A stretch of DNA of 64,000 nt from Pedobacter sp. BAL39 (GTDB lineage Bacteria > Bacteroidota > Bacteroidia > Sphingobacteriales > Sphingobacteriaceae): the NCBI RefSeq assembly GCF_000170795.1, contig NZ_ABCM01000023.1, forward strand, positions 1-64,000, read 5' to 3'. Below the pieces are notes generated by a model. It saw only the letters and a list, made by a program, of their open reading frames with translations, was not told the origin of the DNA and did no database searches. A program made the translations under genes and the position numbers. Shown one piece after another: positions 26,393-35,840 of this stretch (the stretch's first letter is position 1; each line of letters begins with the position of its first letter).

Positions 26393-26527
26393 AAATTTGG
26401 ATATTACGGTTCGAATGGTGCCAGCTATTTCGGTCTGTTAGTGCCAGCGATTACGGTTTAAATGATGCCACTTTGGTGGTTTAAATTTTCATCCATTTAT
26501 CGGTTTTTACGGTTCAAACTGTGCCAC
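26393..26527 (+). repeat. IS21 left end with iterated GTGCCA boxes
   Basis: Boxes GTGCCAG at 26418-26424 and 26441-26447, ATGCCAC at 26465-26471 and GTGCCAC at 26521-26527 precede istA. Each is near a copy of a CGGT motif. Confidence 0.7.
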
Positions 26528-26575
26528 TTTAAAAGATCAAGAAAGAATTACCTTTTCGCTATTAAATACAGCGAT

Positions 26576-28128
26576 ATGGCCAACAAACTTGATCCGATGG
26601 ACTTAAAACAAATACTCACATTACATCTGGAGGGTTACAGTAACCGTAAAATAGGTTCTGTTCTCGGTATTTCCCGTAACACTGTCAACACCTATATGCA
26701 ACTATTTGCTGGTAGCGACTATTCATGTCAGGAGCTTCTGGGGTTTGATACGGTTGCCTTATCCGAACTGTTCTCATCACATACCACCCTGGACACCATT
26801 CGCCACAATGAGCTCATGCTTTATTTTGAGGGGGTCAACAAGGCCCGGAACCATCCCGGTTTTACCTTCCTGTATCATTATCAGCAATATGTTGAGCTGG
26901 CGGCAGAACCTTACAGTTATACGCAGTTCCTTGAGCATTTTCGCCGCAAGTATCCTAAAGAAAAAGGGTCAATGAAACTTCAGCACTTGGCTGGCGAAGA
27001 AATGTTCATAGACTTTGCCGGTAAAAAGCTGCAGATCATCGATAAGCAGACCGGGGAGATTGTTCCCGTGGAAGTATTTGTAGCCATACTTCCCTGCAGC
27101 CAGTACACTTATGTTCAGGCATGTATGAGCCAAAAACGCGAAGACATGCTATCATGTTGTGCTGATGCCTTACGTTTCTATGGCGGATCGCCTAAAGCGA
27201 TTGTATCGGATAACCTTAAGTCCGCAGTTAACAGATCGAGTAAATACGAGGCCGATATCAACCGTAGCTTTAAAGACTTTGCCCGCCATTATAATTGTGT
27301 TATCAACCCCACCCGTAGTTACGCTCCCCAGGACAAGGCGCTGGTTGAGAATGCGGTGCATTTGGTCTACCAGCGTATTTATTATCCTCTACGGGAAATG
27401 ACCTTCTTTTCTCTGGAAGATCTTAACAGGGAAATTGCTGTCTTATTGGAGTGTTACAACACGCTTTTGTTCAAACGAAAAGAATCCAGCCGTATTGAAC
27501 TCTTCCAAAGTATTGAACGTCAGTATCTAAAAGAGCTACCACCCAGTACCTATGAAATGAAAGACTATAAAAGGGCCAAGGTGCAGAAGATGGGTTACGC
27601 ATACTTTTCTCCTGACAAATGTTATTACAGTGTTCCTACCGATATATTGGAAAGGAGACCATGATCCACTACACCAAGAGTCGTATTGAGATCTATTATA
27701 ATCATGAGAGGATTGCCCTGCATCAGCGTAACCTGAATAAAGGTAGCTACATCACTAACACAGATCACTTGAGCAGCACACATAAGTTCTACTCGGATTG
27801 GAGCCCTGAGTTCTTCAGGAAAAAAGCGTTGCCACATGGTGAATATGTTTTGGCATGCATAGAAAAAGTACTGGCCTCGCAGGATTACCCGGAAATAAGC
27901 TATAAGCGCTCTTTGGGCATTATTCATTTGAACCGTTCCTATGGCTCTGAGCGGCTCAATAATGCCTGCAAAAGAGCTCTGGCAACAGATAGCTGCTCTT
28001 ACCTGCGCATAAAGAACATCCTGAAAAATAATATGGACAGACTGCCCGCTATTGATGAGCAACCCGATACCATAAAACCACATATACCTTTTCATAACAA
28101 CATACGCGGTGCTTCCGCTTACCAATAA
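26576..28128 (+). pseudogene. istA: IS21 transposase IstA, frameshifted
   Basis: The DDE transposase is split between two frames. The first part, from the ATG at 26576 (MANKLDPMDLKQIL), has an HTH (RKIGSVLGISRNTVNTYM) and the complete catalytic triad D146 (MFIDFAG), D212 (AIVSDNL) and E258 (DKALVENA). It stops at 27664. The rest continues in the -1 frame from about 27637 (YRYIGKETMIHYTKSRIEIYY) to 28128. Restoring one T near 27635-27638 (CCT TAC instead of CCTAC) gives a continuous protein of about 517 aa, the usual IstA size. No slippery heptamer is visible, so a mutation is more likely than programmed frameshifting. The C-terminal region for subunit contacts would be lost. Confidence 0.85.
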
Positions 28129-28149
28129 AGACAATCAAAAATCACAACA

Positions 28150-28887
28150 ATGAATAATCAGACAGTTGAAAAACTACGTAACATGCGCCTTGGGGCGATG
28201 GCTCAATTACACCAACAGTATGTAAAGGAAAACAGGTTTGAAGGCATCACATGCGATGAATACCTGGCACTACTGACCGACCATCAGTGGGAAGACCGCG
28301 AGAACAACAAAATTGATCGGTTGCTGAAACTGGCAAACTTTAGGCAGAACGCCAGTCTTGCCGATATAAACTATGCCAGTGAAAGAAATCTGGACAAGAA
28401 CATGTTTGCACGACTTGGCACACTGGACTTTACAATGAGAAAGGAGAACATCATTATATGTGGCGCCTGCGGCACAGGCAAAAGCTATCTCTCACAGGCC
28501 CTTGGACATCAGGCATGTCTTACTGGAGTAAAAACACTCTATACAGTAACCGCCAGGCTGATCAAAAAGCTGAAATTGAGCAAAGTTGATGGAACCTACC
28601 TCAAGGAACTGGAAAAACTAACTAAAATGGATCTGCTCATACTGGATGACTTTGGACTGCAGGCTTTCGATAACCAGGACCGGGAAACACTGATGGATAT
28701 TATAGACGACCGGCATGGTAAAAAATCAACTATCATATCCTCACAAATACCAGTCTCGGCATGGTACGAAATTATCGGTGGTGAAGGAACTATTGCAGAT
28801 GCAATATTGGATCGGATTGTAAACTCCTCACACAGGATTGATCTGAAAGGTGAATCCCTCAGAAAAGGAATATTGAAAAAGGAATAA
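28150..28887 (+). CDS. istB: IS21 helper ATPase IstB
   Basis: This 245-aa AAA+ ATPase assists IstA in strand transfer and target choice. It has Walker A GACGTGKS and Walker B LLILDDFG, plus the family start (EKLRNMRLGAMAQLHQQY). Length and frame are intact. It begins 21 bp after the istA stop, the normal IS21 arrangement. Confidence 0.95.
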   Translation: MNNQTVEKLRNMRLGAMAQLHQQYVKENRFEGITCDEYLALLTDHQWEDRENNKIDRLLKLANFRQNASLADINYASERNLDKNMFARLGTLDFTMRKENIIICGACGTGKSYLSQALGHQACLTGVKTLYTVTARLIKKLKLSKVDGTYLKELEKLTKMDLLILDDFGLQAFDNQDRETLMDIIDDRHGKKSTIISSQIPVSAWYEIIGGEGTIADAILDRIVNSSHRIDLKGESLRKGILKKE

Positions 28888-28922
28888 TCCCAGCTTTTTT
28901 ATATCATTGTATGATCTTTTAA

Positions 28923-28978
28923 GTGGCACGGTTTGACCGAAATCACTGGCACCATCACGCCGAAATACCCAAAATTTA
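28923..28978 (-). repeat. IS21 right end
   Basis: GTGGCAC (28923-28929) and CTGGCAC (28946-28952) are reverse-complement copies of the left-end boxes. They are followed by a segment matching the left tip in inverted orientation. Confidence 0.7.
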
Positions 28979-28990
28979 AGGAAAAACAAA

Positions 28991-29022
28991 AAACCCCTTA
29001 AATCTTAGATTTCAAGGGGTTT
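28991..29022. terminator. Long GC-capped inverted repeat just outside the IS21 right end
   Basis: AAACCCCTTAAATCT (28991-29005) pairs with 29007-29022 with a single bulge. A-rich sequence precedes it and T residues end it. It has the shape of a bidirectional intrinsic terminator. Confidence 0.65.
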
Positions 29023-29286
29023 CGAAGCTTGTTAGCATTGTGTCGTCCTGTCGGGACAATTTTCGAACCATTTTTTGGAAGATTTAAGAAAATTGACCTC
29101 CGAAAATGATGATTATTTGGTTTTTTAAAACTTTATTTTTGAATGAAATATAACGCATTAAAGCTTAAAATAGATACTAATGAATGATTTTTAATTCATA
29201 ACGAAAGCAGGTTACAGTAATATACTCCAATCTCACTAACAATTTCCTTCATTTAGCCCATTTAAGCATTTGTCAAATTAAATAGC

Positions 29287-29333
29287 CATACTATAGTTTT
29301 ACTTTTTAAGCTCCAAAGTAAGGCTATAGTATG
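29287..29333 (-). terminator. 19-bp hairpin downstream of the defence operon
   Basis: Arms 29287-29305 and 29315-29333 are complementary over 19 bp with two mismatched or wobble positions and a 9-nt loop. It lies 34 bp after the stop of the last gene in the minus-strand operon. It probably terminates or stabilises that transcript, although the following tract is only moderately T-rich. Confidence 0.55.
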
Positions 29334-29367
29334 ACATAATTTCTTAGTTTATGCGTTCGATCTAATT

Positions 29368-30216
29368 TTAGATGTCAAAAAACTTCAACTGAATACCTTC
29401 AGCTGTTTTCCATTCCAAAGGACCACTTGCTGATCTGGCAAGTGTTGCAGCGGCAGCCCGAGATGGTGATGTGAATACATAATCTTTTGTAAGCAGATAA
29501 AATGCTCCTTCAGTTTTCAAAGTTCCATCACTTAGCATTTTTTGTCTTTCAAGGTGAATACCCTCAGCTAAAGAAGGTTGTTCTTGAACCATAAATAGTG
29601 AATCTTTATAAACAATAAAGCCTTCTGTAGATGGGCTTCCCTTGCTGTCAGCTCCCGCTCCATTTCGACAATAAAAGAGTTGATTTTGTACTTCTTTATC
29701 TTCAATAGTTTCATCCAAGGCTTCAAATAACTTGTGTCCCAAAGTGGCGGTAAGGATTTTTATATGTGCCAAAAATTCTTCCAACTCTGCCTGCTCTGCT
29801 TCTGATAATTCAGATCTGGTAGGGATATTTTGATCGATAGAATACCTATTAGCTTTCAGGGCCAAGTCATGCAAACGGTTCTCCAAATATTTTATACTCG
29901 CTTTATTCAGATATTTGTCTTTACTGCTAAAAAAGATAGCTTCATTCCAAAAATCTTTATCAGAGATTTGTTGAAACAAACGATTAGCAATTACCTCGGC
30001 TTCGCCAATGTAGGCGGCATCTTCGTTATTTTCTCCTTTACCTATCAGAATATAAACACCAGGCTTTTGAAATTCTGGACGGTTACTATATTCTTTGATT
30101 TTAATGCGAGGTACTTTAATGCCTACCCCCGTCCAGTTACTCAATTCTGCTGTCGTAAGACCATTAGCAGTCCCATCTACTAAAAATAATCGTATGGTTT
30201 TTCCAAAAGTGTTCAT
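29368..30216 (-). CDS. GIY-YIG nuclease-domain protein with C-terminal DUF4357
   Basis: This 282-aa protein has a GIY-YIG fold at about residues 50-125: G53-V-Y, Y69-I-G, R79 and the metal-binding E112 in YLENRL. A helical linker follows. The C-terminal DUF4357-like segment is VFTSPSRAAAATLARSASGPLEWKT. All expected catalytic positions are present. Proteins of this architecture are often encoded beside type I restriction-modification genes, as here. It is the last gene of the operon, 12 bp after the P-loop gene. Whether it cuts DNA or acts as an accessory factor is unknown. Confidence 0.88.
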   Translation of the reverse strand: MNTFGKTIRLFLVDGTANGLTTAELSNWTGVGIKVPRIKIKEYSNRPEFQKPGVYILIGKGENNEDAAYIGEAEVIANRLFQQISDKDFWNEAIFFSSKDKYLNKASIKYLENRLHDLALKANRYSIDQNIPTRSELSEAEQAELEEFLAHIKILTATLGHKLFEALDETIEDKEVQNQLFYCRNGAGADSKGSPSTEGFIVYKDSLFMVQEQPSLAEGIHLERQKMLSDGTLKTEGAFYLLTKDYVFTSPSRAAAATLARSASGPLEWKTAEGIQLKFFDI

Positions 30217-30228
30217 TTGAATTAGAGA

Positions 30229-30705
30229 TTATATTCTTGCTAAAATAAATTGGCGTACATACTCTGCAATTGCTTCTTTTCTGTATTGTAAAAATAGGCT
30301 TTCATCTGCAGGGTCATAATAATTCCATATAGTATCCGGATTATTGTTATCAAGAACAAACTCTTTAATATGGTAGTCCTTTTCTCTTAAGGTTTTAATA
30401 GTATTTGCATATTCAGCACCATTCAATTGCTCTGCCATAAATAAAAAGTCTGGCCACCAATCAAGAGAATCAAAAGTTTCTTTCAGTGGCATTGCTCTTT
30501 CTGTTCTGGAAGATGGTAAAAAATATGCCACGATTTTTACACCAAAATATTTATCAGCAAAAGGAGTTATAGAGTATCTCCATCCTTGTTTGAAAGTAGA
30601 TACCGTATGTGGTTTATTATATTCGTTACAAAAATGTTTGAGTGTAGTTGTTTTTCCTGAATTAGGATTCCCTACTATAAGTATAGCTAAGCGATCTTGT
30701 CTCAT
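30229..30705 (-). CDS. Small P-loop nucleotide-binding protein
   Basis: This 158-aa protein has an N-terminal Walker A (VGNPNSGKTTTL, K18). A hydrophobic strand YFGVKIVAYFLPSS may be the Walker B-side region, but no classical Asp is clear there. No other domain is visible. It is short for an AAA protein and looks like a minimal P-loop NTPase or kinase-like fold. It lies 8 bp after hsdR and 12 bp before the GIY-YIG gene, so it is surely cotranscribed with the restriction genes. The role is unknown. Confidence 0.8.
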   Translation of the reverse strand: MRQDRLAILIVGNPNSGKTTTLKHFCNEYNKPHTVSTFKQGWRYSITPFADKYFGVKIVAYFLPSSRTERAMPLKETFDSLDWWPDFLFMAEQLNGAEYANTIKTLREKDYHIKEFVLDNNNPDTIWNYYDPADESLFLQYRKEAIAEYVRQFILARI

Positions 30706-30713
30706 ATATCGTT

Positions 30714-33700
30714 TTATTCATTTTTCTTTATTTTCTTAAAAGCTTCTTTCGCCAACAACTCGGTCAAGGTTTTATTAAAATCTTTCTCTTCCATAAAACG
30801 GGCAAAAATATCTTCGTTCTGGTCGATACGCTCAATGAATAATTGTTGTAAAATACTTTTAAACATCAAGATAAACTTATCCTGAGAATTGGATTGAGCT
30901 GCCTGAATAATGTCTTCATCCGCAATAGCTGTTTCTATAATCTGATCAAAAAAGTATTGATCTGCCTGATTAAATTCTGTTCCAAACCGATTATTTACCA
31001 CATCTATGATCCGGGAAAAAGGAACTTCTGGTTCTCTCACTATTCCGGTACCTACATCTGTCGGACCATCCAGTTTATATTCTTTAGCTGTATTAAGACT
31101 TATAGAACCTTCACTGATTTTTTGCAATCGATAGTATTCCAATCTTACAGAATCATCAAAATTATAGTTGGGACCTGTATTGCGTTTAGGCAACTTACTT
31201 GACAAATGTCTCAGGAAAATAAACAACTTTTCAAGATCCGTATCTTGGTAAGGAATGATCTGGCTTAAGAAAGCGTACAAGTTCTTAAAAGCAGTAATCT
31301 TACCCCTCCATAATTCTGCATCTTCTTCTTTTTCTTGTGAAAACTCCCTGAATCTTTCAACAGGATGGTCTAAGATGTGATTCATATCTTCATGATCTTT
31401 ATGGCTCTGTTTTTCTCTGGATTTGAAATAAATCGCTGTGAAAGCATCTATGTCCTCCGTTGTGAAAACATCAGCTAATAATAATTCTTGTTGAATACGA
31501 TACAAATTATTTGGATCGGCTTCCTGTCCTAGTGCTGCACCATCATAGTAGGTTTTAAAAGCGGCCTGAATTTCATCCCGATCATTTACAAAATCCAACA
31601 CAAAAGTATCCTCTTTCAAGGGATGAATACGGTTCAAACGAGATAAGGTCTGGACCGACTGAATGCCTGATAATCTCTTATCTACATACATGGTATGTAA
31701 TAAAGGCTGGTCGAAACCCGTCTGATATTTTTCGGCAACTAAAAGAATGTGATATTCTGCCGTATCAAATTTTTCAGGTAGATCTTTTTCTTTAATACCA
31801 TTGTTCATCCCAACCTCCGTATAGGTCAGATCGGGAATTTTATCATCGGCAACTTCGCCTGAAAAAGCAACTAAGGATTTGATTTTATATCCTTTGGTCT
31901 TAATGATCTCATCAAAGCTTTGCTTATAACGAACCGCTTCTAAGCGAGATCCTGTTACCACCATAGCTTTAGCTTTACCACCTATTTTATGCCGGGTAGA
32001 CTGGTAGAAATGTTCTACCATGATTTCTGTTTTCTGTGCAATATTATGCGGATGCAAACGCATAAAACGCCCTAAAGCTTTTGCTGCTTTTTTACGCTCT
32101 ACTTTTGGATCATCTTCCGAGGCTTTTACCAGTTTATAAAATGTAGCATACGAGGTATAGTTTTGCAATACATCTAGGATAAAGCCTTCCTCAATGGCTT
32201 GTCGCATGGTATATTTATGCAATGGTTCTCCATTGCTGGAAAATAATTTGATGGTTTTATGTTTGGGTGTTGCTGTAAAAGCAAAAAAACTGATGTTCTT
32301 TTGCTTTCCTCTTTTTGCCATATTTCGATACAAGAGTTCCAAAGTATTTTCTCCATCTTCCTTCGCTCTTTCTTCTGCTTCTCTGGCAAGTTTCTCACCT
32401 CCTAATACTTCTTTTAAATCGACAGCTGTTTCACCTGATTGCGAGCTATGTGCTTCATCTACCAAAATAGCGTAATTCCGGGTTTTTAATAAGCCTTTAG
32501 AATCTTCGCCACGTTCTTCAGCCAGTTTACGCAATTGCTCGGTGACGAACGGGAATTTTTGTAAAGTGGTAATGACAATAGGTACTGAATTTTCCAGAGC
32601 TTCGGCTAATTGCTTGGAGTCTTTATCAATTTTCAGTACCACACCTTTTTTATGTTCAAACTGGTAGATGGTATCCTGTAATTGACGATCCAAAACCACA
32701 CGATCGGTAATCACCACCACCGAATCGAATAATTTGGTATTATCTGTTTTATGCAAAGAGGACAAGCGATGTGCCACCCAAGCAATAGTATTACTTTTTC
32801 CACTGCCTGCTGAATGCTCGATCAAATAATTGGTACCTACTTCATCTGCTAATGATGTTTGTATCATTTGATGAACTGCCTGTAATTGGTGGTAGCGGGG
32901 AAAGATCATGGTTTCTTTTTTCACCTTCCTGCCTTCTTCGGTATACCGTTCATCTGTTTGCAGGTGCATGAATTTTCCAAGGATATCCATCAGGCTATCT
33001 TTTTGTAAGACTTCTTTCCAGAGATAAGCCGTCTTATAACTCAGTCCCTCCTGATCTATCGGATTGCCTGCACCACCTTGATTACCCTTGTTGAATGGAA
33101 GGAAATAGGTAGCATCTTTGGCTAATCGTGTGGTCATTTCTACTACATCGGTATCTACGGCAAAATGAACCAATGTTCTTTTCTTGAACTCGAATATCAA
33201 TTCACGAGGATCACGATCATGCCTATATTGGTGTTTGGCATGATTGATATTTTGATGGGATAATGGATTTTTAAGCTCCAAAGTGATCAGCGGAATACCG
33301 TTCACACTTAATACAACATCTATTGAATTTTGATTACGTGAACTGTAATATAATTGTCGGGTAATGCCAAAGATATTTTTATCATAACGTTCCAATACTT
33401 CCGCATTCATAGAATGAGAAGGTTTGAAATAGGCTAATTGTAATTGTGTACCGTAACATTTAAAGCCATGGCGAAGCGTAGAAAGCATACCATTCAACTC
33501 TATCCATTTCGTCAAGTCATAGATGATCTGATTGGCGGTATTATCTCCCAGAATAGAATACAGTTTAGTCCATGCTTTAGGTTGGGTAGCCTGGATAAAC
33601 GCAATCAAGGTATCCGGGAATATCGCTTTTTCTTTATCATAAGCGGAGCTGGCTAATGATAAATATCCATTGACCCAAAGCACTTGCTCTATGCTTTCTT

Positions 33701-33734
33701 CAAATGCTATTTCTTTGGTTTGGTTATTCCTCAT
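30714..33734 (-). CDS. hsdR: Type I restriction enzyme R subunit
   Basis: This 1006-aa motor and nuclease subunit translocates and cleaves unmethylated DNA in complex with HsdM and HsdS. The N-terminal PD-(D/E)xK nuclease has D139 and E153-L-K155 (LITLELKNP). The helicase domains contain Walker A SAGSGKS (K313), DEAH at 426-429 (ILVDEAHSSQSG), FAFTATP, and the motif VI region QTLSRLNRIHP. A long helical C-terminus follows. It appears intact. Its start codon overlaps the stop of the HNH gene by one base (TAATG), which implies translational coupling. Confidence 0.96.
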   Translation of the reverse strand: MRNNQTKEIAFEESIEQVLWVNGYLSLASSAYDKEKAIFPDTLIAFIQATQPKAWTKLYSILGDNTANQIIYDLTKWIELNGMLSTLRHGFKCYGTQLQLAYFKPSHSMNAEVLERYDKNIFGITRQLYYSSRNQNSIDVVLSVNGIPLITLELKNPLSHQNINHAKHQYRHDRDPRELIFEFKKRTLVHFAVDTDVVEMTTRLAKDATYFLPFNKGNQGGAGNPIDQEGLSYKTAYLWKEVLQKDSLMDILGKFMHLQTDERYTEEGRKVKKETMIFPRYHQLQAVHQMIQTSLADEVGTNYLIEHSAGSGKSNTIAWVAHRLSSLHKTDNTKLFDSVVVITDRVVLDRQLQDTIYQFEHKKGVVLKIDKDSKQLAEALENSVPIVITTLQKFPFVTEQLRKLAEERGEDSKGLLKTRNYAILVDEAHSSQSGETAVDLKEVLGGEKLAREAEERAKEDGENTLELLYRNMAKRGKQKNISFFAFTATPKHKTIKLFSSNGEPLHKYTMRQAIEEGFILDVLQNYTSYATFYKLVKASEDDPKVERKKAAKALGRFMRLHPHNIAQKTEIMVEHFYQSTRHKIGGKAKAMVVTGSRLEAVRYKQSFDEIIKTKGYKIKSLVAFSGEVADDKIPDLTYTEVGMNNGIKEKDLPEKFDTAEYHILLVAEKYQTGFDQPLLHTMYVDKRLSGIQSVQTLSRLNRIHPLKEDTFVLDFVNDRDEIQAAFKTYYDGAALGQEADPNNLYRIQQELLLADVFTTEDIDAFTAIYFKSREKQSHKDHEDMNHILDHPVERFREFSQEKEEDAELWRGKITAFKNLYAFLSQIIPYQDTDLEKLFIFLRHLSSKLPKRNTGPNYNFDDSVRLEYYRLQKISEGSISLNTAKEYKLDGPTDVGTGIVREPEVPFSRIIDVVNNRFGTEFNQADQYFFDQIIETAIADEDIIQAAQSNSQDKFILMFKSILQQLFIERIDQNEDIFARFMEEKDFNKTLTELLAKEAFKKIKKNE

Positions 33735-34468
33735 TACTGTTTCTTTTTTGCTTTTGATATAATTTTCCTTTTTTGTTTAACCTTCTCCAAATATTCCAAA
33801 TGATTATCTAAGGAATGTTTTATTGGTATACAAAATTCAACAAAACTACCTTTATTCTTTTTGCATATATTTTCAATAGCATGAAGCGTCTGTAACGTAT
33901 TTAGAGGTTTATCATTCTTATAGATAAATTCATTAATCGCATTAGCTCTCTCATGTTTTAAAATGTCATGATTTAAGCTTAACACTTCAATTGTTTTTTT
34001 GCCTTTAAGAGTTACCTCTTCGACAGAACCATCTTTATTGTATTTAAAATGAATTTCGCAATCTTCTCTTAAAGGACTTATGAAATCAGCTCCTTCATTT
34101 TCCCACCAAGCATCTTTTTTAATGGCTCCAAAATACTTTTCATTAGGGATTCCTTTTAGTCCTTTTTTGGGAAAACAGGCTACCATATTGCCATAATCCA
34201 AATCCGATACTGTAACTATTTCTTCTTCCATTTGCTTCCTGCACAATTCTTCTGGCTTTAAATGTTCAATATGACTTGATTCTAAGGCGATACGCTTCAA
34301 TGTATATGCACAGATATAACCTTGCTCTTTTAGTAAAGCTTCCTTAATAGGAGTTCTTTGTGCACTTCCTAAACTTTCATCATAGCGTAACTTTACTCCC
34401 CCCTTCTCATTCTCTTGTTTAAATTGAATAAAGCTTGCTGGTTCATGCCCTTTAATTATCCTCTTCAT
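33734..34468 (-). CDS. ptuB: PtuB-like HNH protein (TIGR02646-type)
   Basis: From the ATG at 34468 this 244-aa protein resembles the HNH partner of Septu and of PtuAB-containing retrons. The hallmark is CAYTLKRI followed by HIEHLKPEE (H66, H69) and NMVACFP (N94, C98). Related proteins usually show CxYC at the first site and a second Cys pair; here the second Cys of the first pair is Thr56, so zinc binding may be altered while the catalytic histidines remain. The start overlaps the end of the ATPase gene by 17 nt. A longer frame back to 34504 only adds 12 residues. It lies between ptuA-like and hsdR genes inside the type I operon. Naming as PtuB rests on family recall plus pairing with the ATPase. 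Confidence 0.78.
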   Translation of the reverse strand: MKRIIKGHEPASFIQFKQENEKGGVKLRYDESLGSAQRTPIKEALLKEQGYICAYTLKRIALESSHIEHLKPEELCRKQMEEEIVTVSDLDYGNMVACFPKKGLKGIPNEKYFGAIKKDAWWENEGADFISPLREDCEIHFKYNKDGSVEEVTLKGKKTIEVLSLNHDILKHERANAINEFIYKNDKPLNTLQTLHAIENICKKNKGSFVEFCIPIKHSLDNHLEYLEKVKQKRKIISKAKKKQ

Positions 34469-35840
34469 CGTCAAACATTTCAAAGTGAGACATTCGGGCT
34501 TCAAACATTATCCATTCGTCAAGGTTAAGATTTTCTTGATTTTTGTATTGATTGATTAGGGCTCTGGCTTTTTCAAATTCTACTTCATCTATTAATTTTT
34601 GAACTGCTGTAATCGCTTCTTCCGATTCCTTTAACCGATCACTGTCTTCCATGATAAATTTTAAAATCCAGTTAATATCCAATCCGAAACTCTTTACGGT
34701 TTGATCAATTTCAAAGTTTTTGATGATTTGAATATTTTCAGGAAGTACTGAAGATATAATCTGAGGCGAATGCGTTGTAGCAATAAATTGGCAATTAGGA
34801 AAAGTTCGTTGTAAATCGCTTACAATGGTGCGTTGCCATTTGGGATGCAGGTGCAAATCGAGTTCATCAATTAAAATGACAGCTTCTCCTTCTAAAGGAT
34901 TATCACTATGCATATAAGCAATGATTAACCTCCTTGCAATATCAAATACCAATGCTAATACGCCCCTCTCACCATCAGAAAGCTGGTTGAAATTTAGAAC
35001 CTTTTTGGATTTGGTAATACAAAAGATCAGTTCTTTTGAAATTTCATCTTCTACTAAATCCAAGTCAGAAAAACCGGGTAAAAATGTATAAATGGTTTGT
35101 TCGATCAGTTTTATAACATTTATTTGTTCTGGCGTAAAATTGGCTAATTCTTTACGAACTTTAAACCATTCTGCAAACATCTTTACATTGAAAGCCCTAG
35201 TTTCAGACAAAGCATGTACATACGCAGCTGAATGAGGAATTTTCGGGTTGCCAGATTTTTGACTTTGATTGACTAATAATGATCTTCTTGTTGAAAAAAA
35301 TAAGCCTAACTCCGGGGTATTCTGTGTTCTTTTTATTTCAGGTTTAAAACTAATAATATCCTCTAATGTGATGCCTTCTTCTCTAAAAGGAATTTTAGTT
35401 TCTGATTTTTCTTCTTTCGCTTCTTCGATTCCGCTTTTTTCAGCTTCTAGCTTTTGTTTAGCCTTCTCACTTTCTTTTGCTTCTTGCTCTCGTCTTATTG
35501 CTTTGTTTTGAGATGTAATAATTTCTACTTCCTTAATATAAGAACTCTTTGCCGATTTAGAATAAATAAAATCATAATTATGCTCATCAATCGTAAATGA
35601 TGTATTTACATGTAACTGATCTGTATTGATGTTGATGTCAGATTTCTTAAAAGATTCACTTGCGATAATGGGTGATTTTATTTCTTTAAGAATATGGGTC
35701 ATAGATATTCTTAAGGCTTCCAAAACAGTAGTTTTACCAACACCATTAATTCCCACAATGAGATTAAAACCGGGTTGAAATTCCAGCTTTGCATGTGTAA
35801 AACCACGCACATTGGTCAGCTCTAATGTATTAATTCTCAT
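34452..35840 (-). CDS. ptuA: PtuA-like SMC/ABC-type ATPase
   Basis: This 462-aa ATPase has Walker A GINGVGKTT (30-38), an ABC signature LSDGE (287-291), Walker B VILIDELDLHLHP (321-333) and a switch His357 in ATTHSPQ. A very charged coiled-coil-like insertion lies at about 112-150. The C-terminus is acidic. The order ATPase then HNH matches Septu (PtuA-PtuB), and no reverse transcriptase is present, so it is not a retron. Its ATG overlaps the hsdS stop by 4 nt. This couples a Septu-like module to the type I restriction-modification operon. Confidence 0.82.
   Translation of the reverse strand: MRINTLELTNVRGFTHAKLEFQPGFNLIVGINGVGKTTVLEALRISMTHILKEIKSPIIASESFKKSDININTDQLHVNTSFTIDEHNYDFIYSKSAKSSYIKEVEIITSQNKAIRREQEAKESEKAKQKLEAEKSGIEEAKEEKSETKIPFREEGITLEDIISFKPEIKRTQNTPELGLFFSTRRSLLVNQSQKSGNPKIPHSAAYVHALSETRAFNVKMFAEWFKVRKELANFTPEQINVIKLIEQTIYTFLPGFSDLDLVEDEISKELIFCITKSKKVLNFNQLSDGERGVLALVFDIARRLIIAYMHSDNPLEGEAVILIDELDLHLHPKWQRTIVSDLQRTFPNCQFIATTHSPQIISSVLPENIQIIKNFEIDQTVKSFGLDINWILKFIMEDSDRLKESEEAITAVQKLIDEVEFEKARALINQYKNQENLNLDEWIMFEARMSHFEMFDDEEDN

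Larger units (their letters stand above)
26393..28978 (+). mobile_element. IS21-family insertion sequence with disrupted istA
   Basis: An istA-istB pair is flanked by imperfect inverted repeats. The left end (about 26393-26450) and the reverse complement of the right end (about 28925-28978) align over some 50 bp. Both carry GGTGCCAG and ATTTCGGT boxes in the same order. Multiple GTGCCA-type boxes inside each end are the repeated transposase-binding sites expected for IS21. Exact tips and target duplication cannot be fixed by eye, so the limits are approximate. The istA reading frame is broken, so this copy is probably not self-mobile. Confidence 0.85.
28979..29367. other. Gene-free AT-rich junction between IS21 and the defence operon
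   Basis: No coding region is visible. It holds two long inverted repeats (annotated separately) and a sequence at 29045-29070 that resembles the minus-strand T-arm and acceptor end of a tRNA gene (GTCCTGTCGGGA, then TTCGAACCA after five extra bases). The rest is AT-rich. Confidence 0.6.

Noticed and set aside
27619-28128. A separate gene overlapping the end of istA
   Set aside because: Its protein is the missing C-terminal part of IstA; adding one base joins it to the upstream frame.
33734-35840. Retron containing the ATPase-HNH pair
   Set aside because: No reverse transcriptase or msr/msd-like structure is present; the neighbours are type I restriction genes.
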